Below are positions 17,484 through 25,754 of a DNA stretch of 64,000 nucleotides, piece after piece. The notes below the pieces were generated by a model, which saw only the letters and a program-made list of their open reading frames with translations, was not told the DNA's origin and ran no database searches. Every line of letters starts with the position of its first letter. Position 1 is the first letter of the stretch. The DNA is taken from the NCBI GenBank assembly GCA_018242505.1, contig JAFEBU010000045.1, positions 1 to 64,000 of the forward strand, given 5' to 3'. The translations under genes and the position numbers were made by a program. Source of the stretch: Pseudomonadota bacterium. GTDB taxonomy: Bacteria > Pseudomonadota > Alphaproteobacteria > Reyranellales > Reyranellaceae.

Positions 17484-18359
17484 TCAGGGATGCTGTCGGG
17501 AAAAGCTCGTTTCCGGCGCTCCCCCCAGGAAGGCGGCGACCAGGTTTGCGAAGAAGTCGGGTTGATCGTCGTGGATATAGTGTCCGGCATCGGCGACTTC
17601 CTGGAAGCGGAAGTTGTGGTTCCGCCTGGTCATGGCTTCGGCGGTTTCTCGCTTCAGGTAGTCCGATCGGGCGCCGCGAAGGACAAGCGTCGGCGACTTG
17701 ATCGTTTCGATATGGGGCCATAGATCGACACTTCGCGACGGATCCGGATCAAGGCGAGCCTTTGCAATGCCGGCGTGGTCGTACTGCCAGCTCCACGTGC
17801 CATTGCTTTCTTGCTTCAGCATGTTGCGCAGTCGGTCGAGGCGGGCCGTCTCGGTGACGGTCGGCCTCAACCTCCGCATGAACTCGATCGCGGCGTCCCA
17901 GCTTTCGAAGGATTTGGGTGCGGAGAGTAGTTCCTGGCGGATGCGGACGGAGCCCGCACTGTCTTCCGACGCGCCAGGGCCGGCGTCCTCGATGACGAGT
18001 CGGCGGATGCGATCGGGGCTTCTCGCCGCATATACGTAGGCCGCGATGCCCCCCATTGAATGGCCCAGCAGATCGAAGCGCGTCAGTCCGAGCTGCTCCA
18101 CGACGGCCTCGAGGTCACGGACGTAAGTGTCCGTGTAGTACTGCTGAGCAGGATCCCAATCGCTCTCGCCGCGCCCCCGTTGGTCGTAGGCGATCGTGCG
18201 GAAGCCCGGAGCCAGCGCCTTGGCCAGAGAGGCAAATGTTCGAGCGTAACCCCGGATGCCATGCAGCATCACAATCGGCGCAGCGGTTGGCTCTCCCCAT
18301 TCGATGACGCGCAGGGAAAGTCCGTCGCTCCCCGAGACCCTGTAGCTGCGTTCCTTCAT
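17484..18359 (-). CDS. Alpha/beta hydrolase
   Basis: 291 residues with the standard fold: HG oxyanion region (MLHGIRG, 31-37), DQRGRGES at 59-66, nucleophile Ser101 in GHSMGG, and a late GHYIHDD carrying the catalytic His. The overall pattern is like C-C hydrolases, esterases and haloperoxidase-like members without pointing to one reaction. It is the last of three minus-strand genes, 18 bp after the DUF1185 gene. That set diverges from the Bug/GST genes across 20009-20181, so a shared role in the same catabolic pathway is likely. Confidence 0.85.
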   Translation of the reverse strand: MKERSYRVSGSDGLSLRVIEWGEPTAAPIVMLHGIRGYARTFASLAKALAPGFRTIAYDQRGRGESDWDPAQQYYTDTYVRDLEAVVEQLGLTRFDLLGHSMGGIAAYVYAARSPDRIRRLVIEDAGPGASEDSAGSVRIRQELLSAPKSFESWDAAIEFMRRLRPTVTETARLDRLRNMLKQESNGTWSWQYDHAGIAKARLDPDPSRSVDLWPHIETIKSPTLVLRGARSDYLKRETAEAMTRRNHNFRFQEVADAGHYIHDDQPDFFANLVAAFLGGAPETSFSRQHP

Positions 18360-18377
18360 TGCTTCTGCCTTTCCGGA

Positions 18378-18953
18378 TCAGTGAGGCTGCGGTCCACCCA
18401 GTCGCGAGTGCAACCGGCCGCGAGTCGCGAAGGCAAAGGCGATGACGATCTCGTCCGCGTTCGGCGCATCGGGAAACGTCACGCTGATCGTGTCGTAGTG
18501 CGAGCGAACATAAAGCTCGTCCTTGTGGGCCAGCGGTATGTCGATCGAAGTGCCTGGAGCGCCGCGCTTCCCCGTGGAGGGAATCCAAGCCTTGGCGCCG
18601 CCGATTGACGCGCGTATCGGGTCGGCGAAGGTCGTGGTCAGGAGGGCATTGCCATGCTCGTATTCGCCGGCCGATCCGACGAGACACGCCTTGCCATAGC
18701 TGGCGACCCGGGCATTCCCGAGGGCGTTCCTCAGGCGCTTGCCGAATTCATGCCCGAGGGCTTCCGACTCGCGAACCCAGCCGTTCAAGTCCCGGACGAA
18801 CTGACCCGAGAACGCGTTGTGGATCGCCGCTCCGATGACGATCTTACGAACGGGCTCGCCGTCTGCGAGAACGCCCGTCTCGTTGGCCAGCGTATCCTCG
18901 ATCTGGAGGTACCATTTGCGGATGTGGAATTCACCGAAGTTCTTCGTTCGCAT
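18378..18953 (-). CDS. Amino acid synthesis family protein (AA_synth, DUF1185)
   Basis: 191 residues, the usual length. Recognisable blocks are the PVRKIVIGAAIHNAFSG start region, ASYGKACLVGSAGEYEHGNALL, the GGAKAWIPSTGKRG loop, SIDIPLAHKDELYVRSHYD and DAPNADEIVIAFAFATRGR near the end. The family name comes from weak genetic evidence; the reaction is not established. These genes frequently sit beside Bug proteins, amidohydrolases and LLM monooxygenases in catabolic clusters, as here. It lies between the hydrolase and the Asp-box repeat gene on one transcript. Confidence 0.8.
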   Translation of the reverse strand: MRTKNFGEFHIRKWYLQIEDTLANETGVLADGEPVRKIVIGAAIHNAFSGQFVRDLNGWVRESEALGHEFGKRLRNALGNARVASYGKACLVGSAGEYEHGNALLTTTFADPIRASIGGAKAWIPSTGKRGAPGTSIDIPLAHKDELYVRSHYDTISVTFPDAPNADEIVIAFAFATRGRLHSRLGGPQPH

Positions 18954-18976
18954 TATCGCTTGTCTATGTTGGGAGA

Positions 18977-20008
18977 TCAGTTGATCGATCGCGGATGCGC
19001 CCGAACTGGCGCCTCGTACGGCGTCCAGGCGACGGCGGTGATCTCAGGAAACGCACGCCATTCCTTGAACCAGCTCGCGCCACCGTCGAGCGAACGGAAG
19101 AGATCGCCGTATTTCGTGCCGGCAAAGAGGAGCGCGGGATCGGCCGCGTGCACACCGAACGCCCAGAAAGTCGAGTTCGGCTCGGCGTGCAGGATGGTCG
19201 GGCCCCAAGTCGCGCCGCGATCCGTGGAACGATAGAGCCTGCTGCGGGTGCCGGGCGTGCCGTCGCCCACAGCTAGTATCAATGTCTCGCTGCCTGCCAG
19301 CGGTTGGATGGTGCGCGTGTAGTACAGGCCGTCGAAGCGATCCTTCGACGGTGCACCGCTCCAGGCCTTTCCATCGTCCGTGCTCGTGAAAACGGAATTG
19401 ACGGTCAGGACGAACGTCTTCTGAGGCTGCTTCGCGGCCGGGGGCAGGATGGAGATGGCGTGGATGTCAGAACTGGTGATGCCGTATTCCTGATCGATGC
19501 GGCGCCATGTGGCTCCGTGGTCGGCGCTTCGCCACGCGCCTCCTTCCTCGACGCCGAACCAGACATTCGCATTGTTGGCGGGGTCGACACAGATTGTGAG
19601 CACGCGAGGCCGGTTCACGCCTTGGCAGAACTCGGGGATATCGGGCGAAAGCCGCTCCCACGTCTTGCCAGAGTCTGTCGACCGGAACATCACGGCGCGG
19701 GAAGGGGCGCCGGTGCCCGCGAAGATATAGGACGGTTCGACAGGGTCGATGGCGATCGACCAAACCGCCTGCCCGTTCATCGGCGAATCGACCAATGAAA
19801 AGTGCGCTCCGCCATCCTTGCTGATGCACAGGCCGGCATCTGCGCCAGCCAGCACGATGCTGCGATCGCTGGGATGCACAACAAGACTGCGGACCACGCC
19901 GTCGAACTCGATGGCTTCCTTGAGCCCGAGGCGGTGCCACGTCGCGCCATCGTCGACGCTGCGCAGAATGCCTTGACTGGCTGTGGCGACCAGAACTGTC
20001 CCTTTCAT
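18977..20008 (-). CDS. Asp-box (BNR/VPS10-like) repeat beta-propeller protein
   Basis: 343 residues with at least seven SxDxGxTW-type repeats (RSVDDGATW, SKDGGAHF, RSTDSGKTW, RSADHGATW, TSTDDGKAW, RSTDRGATW, RSLDGGASW), so most of the protein is a beta-propeller. GGGAGG precedes the ATG at 20008. No signal peptide is seen, although the first residues form a strand of the fold. Related proteins are annotated as exo-sialidase-like or YCF48-like, but no sialidase catalytic set was recognised, so an enzymatic label would be a guess. It is first in the minus-strand trio and shares the control region with the Bug gene at 20182. Confidence 0.8.
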   Translation of the reverse strand: MKGTVLVATASQGILRSVDDGATWHRLGLKEAIEFDGVVRSLVVHPSDRSIVLAGADAGLCISKDGGAHFSLVDSPMNGQAVWSIAIDPVEPSYIFAGTGAPSRAVMFRSTDSGKTWERLSPDIPEFCQGVNRPRVLTICVDPANNANVWFGVEEGGAWRSADHGATWRRIDQEYGITSSDIHAISILPPAAKQPQKTFVLTVNSVFTSTDDGKAWSGAPSKDRFDGLYYTRTIQPLAGSETLILAVGDGTPGTRSRLYRSTDRGATWGPTILHAEPNSTFWAFGVHAADPALLFAGTKYGDLFRSLDGGASWFKEWRAFPEITAVAWTPYEAPVRAHPRSIN

Positions 20009-20110
20009 CGTTGAACCTCCCGTGTCTCTTGCCGCGATAGGCCGTCACTGTCTCATAAAAGCCCGTTCGATGGCCATTCGTGGGGGCATGTGCTGCGGTA
20101 TCCGATTAAA

Positions 20111-20153
20111 TTGTAGTACGGGTATTGCAAAAATGTCAAAAATAGTAGTACGT
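20111..20153. promoter_or_regulatory. Paired GntR/FadR-type operator-like sites
   Basis: TTGTAGTACGG at 20111-20121 and TAGTAGTACGT at 20143-20153 share AGTAGTACG-like cores, and both fit the TNGTNNNAC part of the FadR-subfamily consensus. Their starts are 32 bp apart, close to three helical turns. They lie between the divergent Asp-box gene and Bug gene. The GntR protein encoded at 26735 in the same cluster is the natural candidate binder; this is inference. Confidence 0.42.
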
Positions 20154-20181
20154 ATCTTGTGTGCGCAGCTTGGAGGGCAAC

Positions 20182-21141
20182 TTGAGAGCTTTTCGATCCT
20201 TCGCAGTGCTGCTGGCTTTGACGCTGCCGGTCGTCGCAGAGGCCGGTCCCTTTCCCGACAAGCCGGTGACGTTCGTGGTGCCGTTCGAAGCGGGCGGCTC
20301 GACCGATGTGTCGGCGCGTGTCGTTGCAAAGGCGTTGTCGGACGTTCTGCACAAACCGGTGGTTGTCTTGAACCAACCGGGAGCGGGCGGCCGCATCGGG
20401 ACGCGCCGGGTCGCGATGGCGGATGCCGATGGCTACACCTTGCTTTGGGGGAGCGGCAGCACCCTGGCGGTCGCACCGATCCTGTACCCCGACCAGACGT
20501 ACCTGACGACACTCATGCCGGTGAGCCTCGGTGCGCTGCAGCCTTTCCTGTTCGTCACCTCGTCTGAAACAGGGGTGAAAACCATTGCCGAGTTGGTGGC
20601 CCTGGCCCGTAGCAAACCCGACGTCCTGAACTTTGCCTCCGCCGGAATCGGTTCGAGCAACCACCTGCTCGGCGAGATCTTCATGTCGGCGACCGGCACG
20701 AAGTTCGTCCACGTACCCTACAAGGGCGCCACTTCGGCGCGGGACGCGGTGATCCGGGGTGACGCCCAGTTGATGGATGAGGTGCTGGCGCCACTGATCG
20801 CTCAGATCAGGACGGGGCAGCTCATGCCGCTGCTGATCACAAGCGAATCGCGCGACCCTTCACTTCCCGGCGTGCCCACGGCAAAGGAAGCGGGACTCCC
20901 CGACCTGTCGATCACCGGCTTCTTCGGCCTGATGGCGCCGGCGAAGACTCCTCCGGATGTCGTCGGTGCGCTCAATGTCGCCATGAAAAAAGCCTTGGCG
21001 TCGCCTGAGCTCCGGAAGTCCTTCGAGGCCATGAGCTTCGACGTCGGCAGCGGCTCTGCTGAGGACCTCGCAAACACCATTGCCCGTGGCCGCGAGCGCT
21101 ACGGGCGGATCGTCGCCGAACGCAACATCCGCGTCGACTGA
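20182..21141 (+). CDS. Tripartite tricarboxylate transporter substrate-binding protein (Bug/TctC family)
   Basis: 319 residues if it starts at the TTG at 20182 behind GGAGGG; a GTG at 20161 would add seven residues ahead of the signal peptide. The signal peptide is MRAFRSFAVLLALTLPVVAEA. The mature start GPFPDKPVTFVVPFEAGGSTD and the HVPYKGATSARD loop are typical of Bug proteins. It is first in the plus-strand run leading into three GST genes and the cyclase. No TctA/TctB partner is present. It is nearest in pattern to the Bug protein at 27462 (both have SxNHLLGE-type segments). Confidence 0.9.
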   Translation: MRAFRSFAVLLALTLPVVAEAGPFPDKPVTFVVPFEAGGSTDVSARVVAKALSDVLHKPVVVLNQPGAGGRIGTRRVAMADADGYTLLWGSGSTLAVAPILYPDQTYLTTLMPVSLGALQPFLFVTSSETGVKTIAELVALARSKPDVLNFASAGIGSSNHLLGEIFMSATGTKFVHVPYKGATSARDAVIRGDAQLMDEVLAPLIAQIRTGQLMPLLITSESRDPSLPGVPTAKEAGLPDLSITGFFGLMAPAKTPPDVVGALNVAMKKALASPELRKSFEAMSFDVGSGSAEDLANTIARGRERYGRIVAERNIRVD

Positions 21142-21148
21142 GACAACC

Positions 21149-21766
21149 ATGAAGCTCTACCTTACGCCCCATGCCTGTTCGCTCGCCGTCGACATCGTCG
21201 CGCGCGAACTCGATGCCCCGCTTGCCCTCGAGTGGGTTGACGTTCGCGCCAAGCGGCTTCGCGACGGCTCGGATTACTACAAGGTCAACGCGAAGGGACA
21301 GGTGCCAACGCTGGAGTTGGATGATGGCGAGCGCCTGACCGAAGGTCCTGTCATCGTGCAGTATCTCGCGGACAGGTATCCGGGGAACGACCTGCTCGCA
21401 CCGGCCGGGACGATGGAGCGTTACCGAACCCTGGAGTGGCTGAATTTCATCGGTACCGAGCTGCACAAAGGCTTCACTCCGCTGTTTCGTCCGACGACAC
21501 CTGCGGAATATCGGGAGATTGCGCGGCAAAATCTGCAGGCGCGACTTCAGTGGTTGAACGACCAGCTGGCCGGTCGGGAGTTCCTGACCGGGCCGGCATT
21601 CACCGTTGCCGACGCCTACTGCTACACGATCGTGATGTGGACGAAGCTCCACGACATCGACATCTCGCCCTGGCCTCATCTCAAGGCGTACCTTGCACGG
21701 ATTGCCTCCCGCGAAAGCGTGAAGGCAGCCGAACGAGCCGAGCTCGAGGCCAAAGCATCTCCCTAG
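21149..21766 (+). CDS. Glutathione S-transferase, beta-class-like (GST1)
   Basis: 205 residues. The ATG at 21149 starts the N-terminal thioredoxin-like domain directly; the open frame upstream overlaps the Bug gene. Cys10 in the HACSLAVDIV motif is the beta-class catalytic or mixed-disulfide position, VPTLEL provides the cis-proline loop, and the C-terminal helical domain follows from about 88. Three related GST genes lie here within 3.6 kb. Catabolic GSTs of this type open epoxides, cleave aryl ethers, dehalogenate or isomerise; the reaction here is unknown. It starts 8 bp after the Bug gene. Confidence 0.9.
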   Translation: MKLYLTPHACSLAVDIVARELDAPLALEWVDVRAKRLRDGSDYYKVNAKGQVPTLELDDGERLTEGPVIVQYLADRYPGNDLLAPAGTMERYRTLEWLNFIGTELHKGFTPLFRPTTPAEYREIARQNLQARLQWLNDQLAGREFLTGPAFTVADAYCYTIVMWTKLHDIDISPWPHLKAYLARIASRESVKAAERAELEAKASP

Positions 21767-21858
21767 ATACGCCGCGCACCTGTCCACTTTTGCCAGTCGC
21801 TCGACCGCTCCGAAGGAGCGCAATAACTGAACGTTTTGGTCCAGCAGGGAGGGGTACC

Positions 21859-23079
21859 ATGAAGATCAATAGGCGTGCGTTCATTGGGAGTTCGGCAGCG
21901 ACAGCCGTGGTTTCGGCGTCTCGCGATGCATTCGCACAAGTTGGCAAGGACGACGGCGTTACCGATACGGAAATCAAGATCGGTAATACCAACCCCTACA
22001 GCGGGCCCGGTTCATCGTACGGAGTCATCGGTAAGGGCATCGAAGCCTACTGGAAGATGGTCAACGACCGAGGCGGCATCAACGGCCGCAAGGTCAATTT
22101 CATCACGCGCGACGATGGCTATATGCCGCCCAAGACAGTGGAGGCGGTTCGCCAGCTTGTCGAGGAAGAGAAGGTGTTCTGCCTGTTCCAGACGCTCGGC
22201 ACCGCGCCCAATACGGCGATTCATCGTTACCTGAATCAGAGGAAGGTGCCCCAGCTCTACGTTGCGACGGGCGCTTCGAAGTGGGGCGACCCCAAGCACT
22301 TCCCGTGGACCATGGGCTATCAACCCAACTTCCGCACCGAGGCGATAATCTACGCCAAGCATATCCTGGCCAATGTCAAGGACGCCAAGATCGGCGTGCT
22401 CATGCACAACGACGATTACGGCAAGGACTACTGGGAGGGGTTCAAGGAGGGTCTCGGCAAGGAGGCCGGCAGGGTCATCAAGCATGTGACCTACGAGATG
22501 ACCGATCCAACGGTGGACAGCCAGGTGATCCAGCTCAAGGACTCCGGCGCCAATGTCTTCTTCAACATTTCTCTTCCGAAGTTTGCCGCACAGGCGATCC
22601 GCAAAGCAGCCGACATTGGCTGGAGGCCGGTTCACTACCTGAACAACGTCTCGGCGAATATCGCCGCGGTGATGAAGCCGGCAGGCTTCGCCAATGCACA
22701 GGGCATCATTACTGGACTGTACCTCAAGGATCCTACTGACAAGCAGTGGGACGACGATCCCGAGATGAAGACCTGGCGCGAGTGGATGAACAAATACTTG
22801 CCAGGCGCAAATCTGGAAGACGGCTATTACATCTACGGCTACACCGCATCGTTCCTGATGCACGAGACATTGAAGCGATGCGGGGCCACCCTCACGCGAG
22901 CGAACCTCATGCATCAGGCCGCGAGCTTTCACAGTTTCCGTGTCCCCTGTTTGCTCCCGGGCATCACCATCAGCACGAGTTCGACCGACTTCTACCCCAT
23001 TCAGGCGTTGCAACTCGCGCGCGTCAAGGGCGAGACATGGGAGCGCTTCGGTGATGTCCTATCCCAAGAGAGTAGCTAG
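21859..23079 (+). CDS. ABC transporter substrate-binding protein, branched-chain amino acid type
   Basis: 406 residues from the ATG at 21859 with a GGGAGGGG RBS; the open frame begins far upstream inside GST1 and is not used. The first 25 residues contain an RRAF sequence and an alanine-rich stretch ending AFA, a possible Tat signal. The mature protein (GVTDTEIKIGNTNPYSGP onward) has both lobes of a type I binding protein. It resembles the partial protein at the left edge of the window. It sits between GST1 and GST2, and the remnant of another copy follows at 23101-23270. No permease genes are nearby. Confidence 0.9.
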   Translation: MKINRRAFIGSSAATAVVSASRDAFAQVGKDDGVTDTEIKIGNTNPYSGPGSSYGVIGKGIEAYWKMVNDRGGINGRKVNFITRDDGYMPPKTVEAVRQLVEEEKVFCLFQTLGTAPNTAIHRYLNQRKVPQLYVATGASKWGDPKHFPWTMGYQPNFRTEAIIYAKHILANVKDAKIGVLMHNDDYGKDYWEGFKEGLGKEAGRVIKHVTYEMTDPTVDSQVIQLKDSGANVFFNISLPKFAAQAIRKAADIGWRPVHYLNNVSANIAAVMKPAGFANAQGIITGLYLKDPTDKQWDDDPEMKTWREWMNKYLPGANLEDGYYIYGYTASFLMHETLKRCGATLTRANLMHQAASFHSFRVPCLLPGITISTSSTDFYPIQALQLARVKGETWERFGDVLSQESS

Positions 23080-23100
23080 CGGAGCACGCGTGTGTGGAAC

Positions 23101-23270
23101 ACGGAAGCAGGCCGCCAATCATCCCCGAGTGCGGGTACGGAATCGCTGTCCGCGCTGGCGCGGTGGACTGCTGCCCGATCGAAGCGGTCCGGTTCGCACG
23201 CCTCGAAGGCAAAGCCCCGGGGCCGCTTCGGCGGCATCGTGGCCATCGAAACTTCCCAATCGCATATGGC
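23101..23270 (+). pseudogene. Remnant of a second ABC binding-protein C-terminus
   Basis: The gap before GST2 reads GIAVRAGAVDCCPIEAVRFARLEGKA in one frame and, after a one-base shift in the CCCCGGGG run at 23215-23222, GRFGGIVAIETSQS. This aligns with the end of the intact protein just upstream (GITISTSSTDFYPIQALQLARVKGETWERFGDVL), also at the nucleotide level. It is therefore the tail of a duplicated binding-protein gene whose body is deleted. It has no start or RBS of its own. Confidence 0.65.
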
Positions 23271-23327
23271 CAGACCTCGACCCCCGCAACGTCAGATCGA
23301 TTTGCATGCTCACTTCCAGGGGATTCC

Positions 23328-24008
23328 ATGAAATTCTACCATGAATCCCACGGATGCTCGCTCGCCGTCGACATCGTCGCCCGAGAACTTGAAATACCTC
23401 TCGAGCTCATCTGGGTCGAAATGTCGAACAAAGTCCTCCCGGACGGGACCGATCTTCACAGTATCAACCCCAAGGGGCAGGTGCCCGTTCTGGAGTTCGC
23501 CGAAGGCCAGTATCTCACGGAGGGAATTGCAATCATGCAGTACCTCGTCGATCAGCGTCCTGACTGCGATTTAGGCGCTCCCGCCGGCAGTCCCGAAAGG
23601 TACCGGATCTTGGAATGGATGAGCTTCATCGCATCGGACCTGCACAAGGGCGGCTTCATGCCGCTCTTCAAGAAGACGACACCTGACGACTACCGCCAGC
23701 TTGCCCGGCAACACATAAAGCGGCGTCTGCGGTGGCTTGATGATCACCTGGCGGGCCGGAATTATCTCATCGGTTCGAGATTTACGATTGCCGATGCCCA
23801 CTGCTACGCAATCGTCATCTGGACGAAGCGACACGATATCGAGATCTCATCGTGGCCCAACCTTGAGGCCTACATGGACCGCATTGCTGCACGGCCGAGT
23901 GCGCGAGCTGCCGTAGAAGCCCAACAAGTCCAGGAAGCGTACGAGGCCAAGGCCCGTGCCGCGCAATTCGGGTCGCCGAACACGACATCCGGTTCAACGA
24001 GCCAGTGA
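23328..24008 (+). CDS. Glutathione S-transferase, beta-class-like (GST2)
   Basis: 226 residues from the ATG at 23328 with CAGGGGA upstream. Cys10 lies in HGCSLAVDIVARELE; the VPVLEF loop and the EWMSFIASDLHKGG / FMPLFKKTTPDDYR segments are almost identical in GST3, showing a recent common origin. The C-terminal tail is about 15 residues longer than in GST3 and rich in Ser, Thr and Ala. Its own promoter is not obvious, and it probably depends on readthrough from upstream. Confidence 0.9.
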   Translation: MKFYHESHGCSLAVDIVARELEIPLELIWVEMSNKVLPDGTDLHSINPKGQVPVLEFAEGQYLTEGIAIMQYLVDQRPDCDLGAPAGSPERYRILEWMSFIASDLHKGGFMPLFKKTTPDDYRQLARQHIKRRLRWLDDHLAGRNYLIGSRFTIADAHCYAIVIWTKRHDIEISSWPNLEAYMDRIAARPSARAAVEAQQVQEAYEAKARAAQFGSPNTTSGSTSQ

Positions 24009-24037
24009 ACAATCCACGCATCGAACAATCCACGCAT
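24007..24037 (+). repeat. 15-bp tandem repeat between GST2 and GST3
   Basis: GAACAATCCACGCAT occurs at 24007-24021 and again at 24023-24037, a perfect direct repeat with a 16-bp period that begins in the GST2 stop codon. It fills the space before the GST3 RBS. It may be a slippage duplication; no function is evident. Confidence 0.8.
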
Positions 24038-24054
24038 TGCGATAGAGAGACCAC

Positions 24055-24693
24055 ATGAAGCTCTACCATGAAGTCCGCGGCTGTTCGCTCGCTGTTGATA
24101 TCGTCGCGCGTGAACTCGGAGTGCCACTTGAGCTCATCTGGGTCGACGTTCCGAAGAAGCTGCTTCCGGACGGTTCCGACTATTACAAGATCAACCCGAA
24201 AGGTCAGGTTCCGACCCTCGAACTGCCCAATGGAGAGTATCTCACCGAAGGCGCCGTCATCATGCAGTACCTCGCAGAGCTGCGAGCCGGCACCGATTTG
24301 TACGCCCCACCCGGCACCCTCCAACGATACCGCATCATGGAGTGGATGAGTTTCATTGCGTCGGACCTTCACAAGGGTGGGTTCATGCCGCTCTTCAAGA
24401 AGACGACGCCCGACGACTATCGCCCGATCGCCCGGCAACTCGTGCTGGCGCGCCTGACATGGCTGAACGATCACCTGGCCGATCGTAGTTATCTCACGGG
24501 CCCAACGTTCACGATCGCGGATGCCCACTGCTTCACGATCGCGATGTGGGCGGAGTATCACGACATCGACCTCTCGTCGTGGCCGCACCTCCGGCGCTAT
24601 CTGGACCGTATCGCTGCGCGCCCGAGCGTTGTTGCAGCCAAGGCGGCAGAGCGCGAGGAGGCCAGGCGGCTTGGCTATGAGGGCAGGGTATGA
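24055..24693 (+). CDS. Glutathione S-transferase, beta-class-like (GST3)
   Basis: 212 residues, starting at the ATG at 24055 behind AGAGAGACC. Cys10 is in RGCSLAVDIVAREL, VPTLEL forms the cis-Pro loop, and the C-terminal helical domain contains EWMSFIASDLHKGG like GST2. Its stop overlaps the cyclase-family gene by ATGA, so the two are translationally coupled and probably act on consecutive intermediates. The three GSTs keep the same catalytic-site residues but differ in the substrate-binding C-terminal half. Confidence 0.92.
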   Translation: MKLYHEVRGCSLAVDIVARELGVPLELIWVDVPKKLLPDGSDYYKINPKGQVPTLELPNGEYLTEGAVIMQYLAELRAGTDLYAPPGTLQRYRIMEWMSFIASDLHKGGFMPLFKKTTPDDYRPIARQLVLARLTWLNDHLADRSYLTGPTFTIADAHCFTIAMWAEYHDIDLSSWPHLRRYLDRIAARPSVVAAKAAEREEARRLGYEGRV

Positions 24694-25745
24694 AAACGCG
24701 CTGGAAGCGCCGGCCCGAAGGCTCGAACTGGGGTGAGTTCGGCCCCGACGATCAGCTCGGCGCGATGAACCTCGTCGGCAAGGAGCAGGTCTTGAAAGGC
24801 CTCGCCGAAGTGAGCAGCGGCCAGACGTTCAGCCTGTCGTTGCCGCTCGACTATCCGGGCGGCGACGTTCTGCATCCCAGCCGACATCCCCCTCGGCGCT
24901 TCGCCACGTTACGCGCCGGAAAGAGCGCCGGGCAGCAATGCTTCTGCTTCGCTCTGGCGCGCGACAATCCGTTGTTTACCGATGTCGTGTCCGACGACGT
25001 CGTCCTGCTGCATACGCAGTACTCGACCCAGTGGGACGGGCTTGCCCACATTGGCAGCCTCTTCGACTCCGAGGACTCGGGCGAACCGGAGATCACGTTC
25101 TACAACGGCTACCGTTCGCGTCATGGGCTCACCGTAGCGGAGCGCCGTGAAAGTGCCGAGCCATGGGCGGCGTACGAGAATCCGCGGGCCGACGTGCTGG
25201 GGGTCGACAATCTCGCCAGACATGGCGTGCAAGGCCGGGCCGTACTGGTCGATCTTTTCAAGCACTTCGGCAACGAGAACCGAGCCGTAGGTTACGACGA
25301 TCTCCAGAGGATTCTGGAGATGGACGACATCGTCATCGAGAAGGGCGACATGGTGTGCTTCTACACCGGCCTGGACGAGGTCATCCTCGGCATGCGCAAG
25401 CGGCCCGAACACGAGCGCCTGCATCGCTCGTGTTCGGGGCTCGATGGTTCCGACGGCCGGTTGTTGTCGTGGATTACGGCCACGGGCATTGCCGCCCTGA
25501 TCTCAGACAATTTCGCAGTCGAACTCATGCCCAGGGCGCCGGCGCCGCAAGTCGGCCATGCCATGCTGCCCCTGCACGAACATTGCCTGTTCAAGAACGG
25601 CATCCACCTCGGAGAGCTCTGGTTCCTCCGGGATCTGGCAGGATGGCTGAGGGACCACCGGCGCAGTCGTTTCCTTTTGACTGCCCCTCCGCTTCACTTG
25701 CCCGGCGCAGTGGGTTCACCCGTCACGCCCGTTGCGACGGTCTAG
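24690..25745 (+). CDS. Cyclase family protein (kynurenine formamidase-like fold)
   Basis: 351 residues, longer than KynB-type members and like the metal-dependent hydrolase branch found in catabolic clusters. The TQWDGLAHIG segment (about residues 115-124) is the counterpart of the HxGTHxDxPxH metal site, and LHEHCLFKNGIHLGELWFL near the end is a conserved block of this branch. The family hydrolyses amide, lactone or related bonds using a divalent metal. The ATGA overlap with GST3 suggests it acts on that enzyme's product. The exact substrate is unknown. Confidence 0.83.
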   Translation: MKTRWKRRPEGSNWGEFGPDDQLGAMNLVGKEQVLKGLAEVSSGQTFSLSLPLDYPGGDVLHPSRHPPRRFATLRAGKSAGQQCFCFALARDNPLFTDVVSDDVVLLHTQYSTQWDGLAHIGSLFDSEDSGEPEITFYNGYRSRHGLTVAERRESAEPWAAYENPRADVLGVDNLARHGVQGRAVLVDLFKHFGNENRAVGYDDLQRILEMDDIVIEKGDMVCFYTGLDEVILGMRKRPEHERLHRSCSGLDGSDGRLLSWITATGIAALISDNFAVELMPRAPAPQVGHAMLPLHEHCLFKNGIHLGELWFLRDLAGWLRDHRRSRFLLTAPPLHLPGAVGSPVTPVATV

Positions 25746-25754
25746 GAGTTGGCG

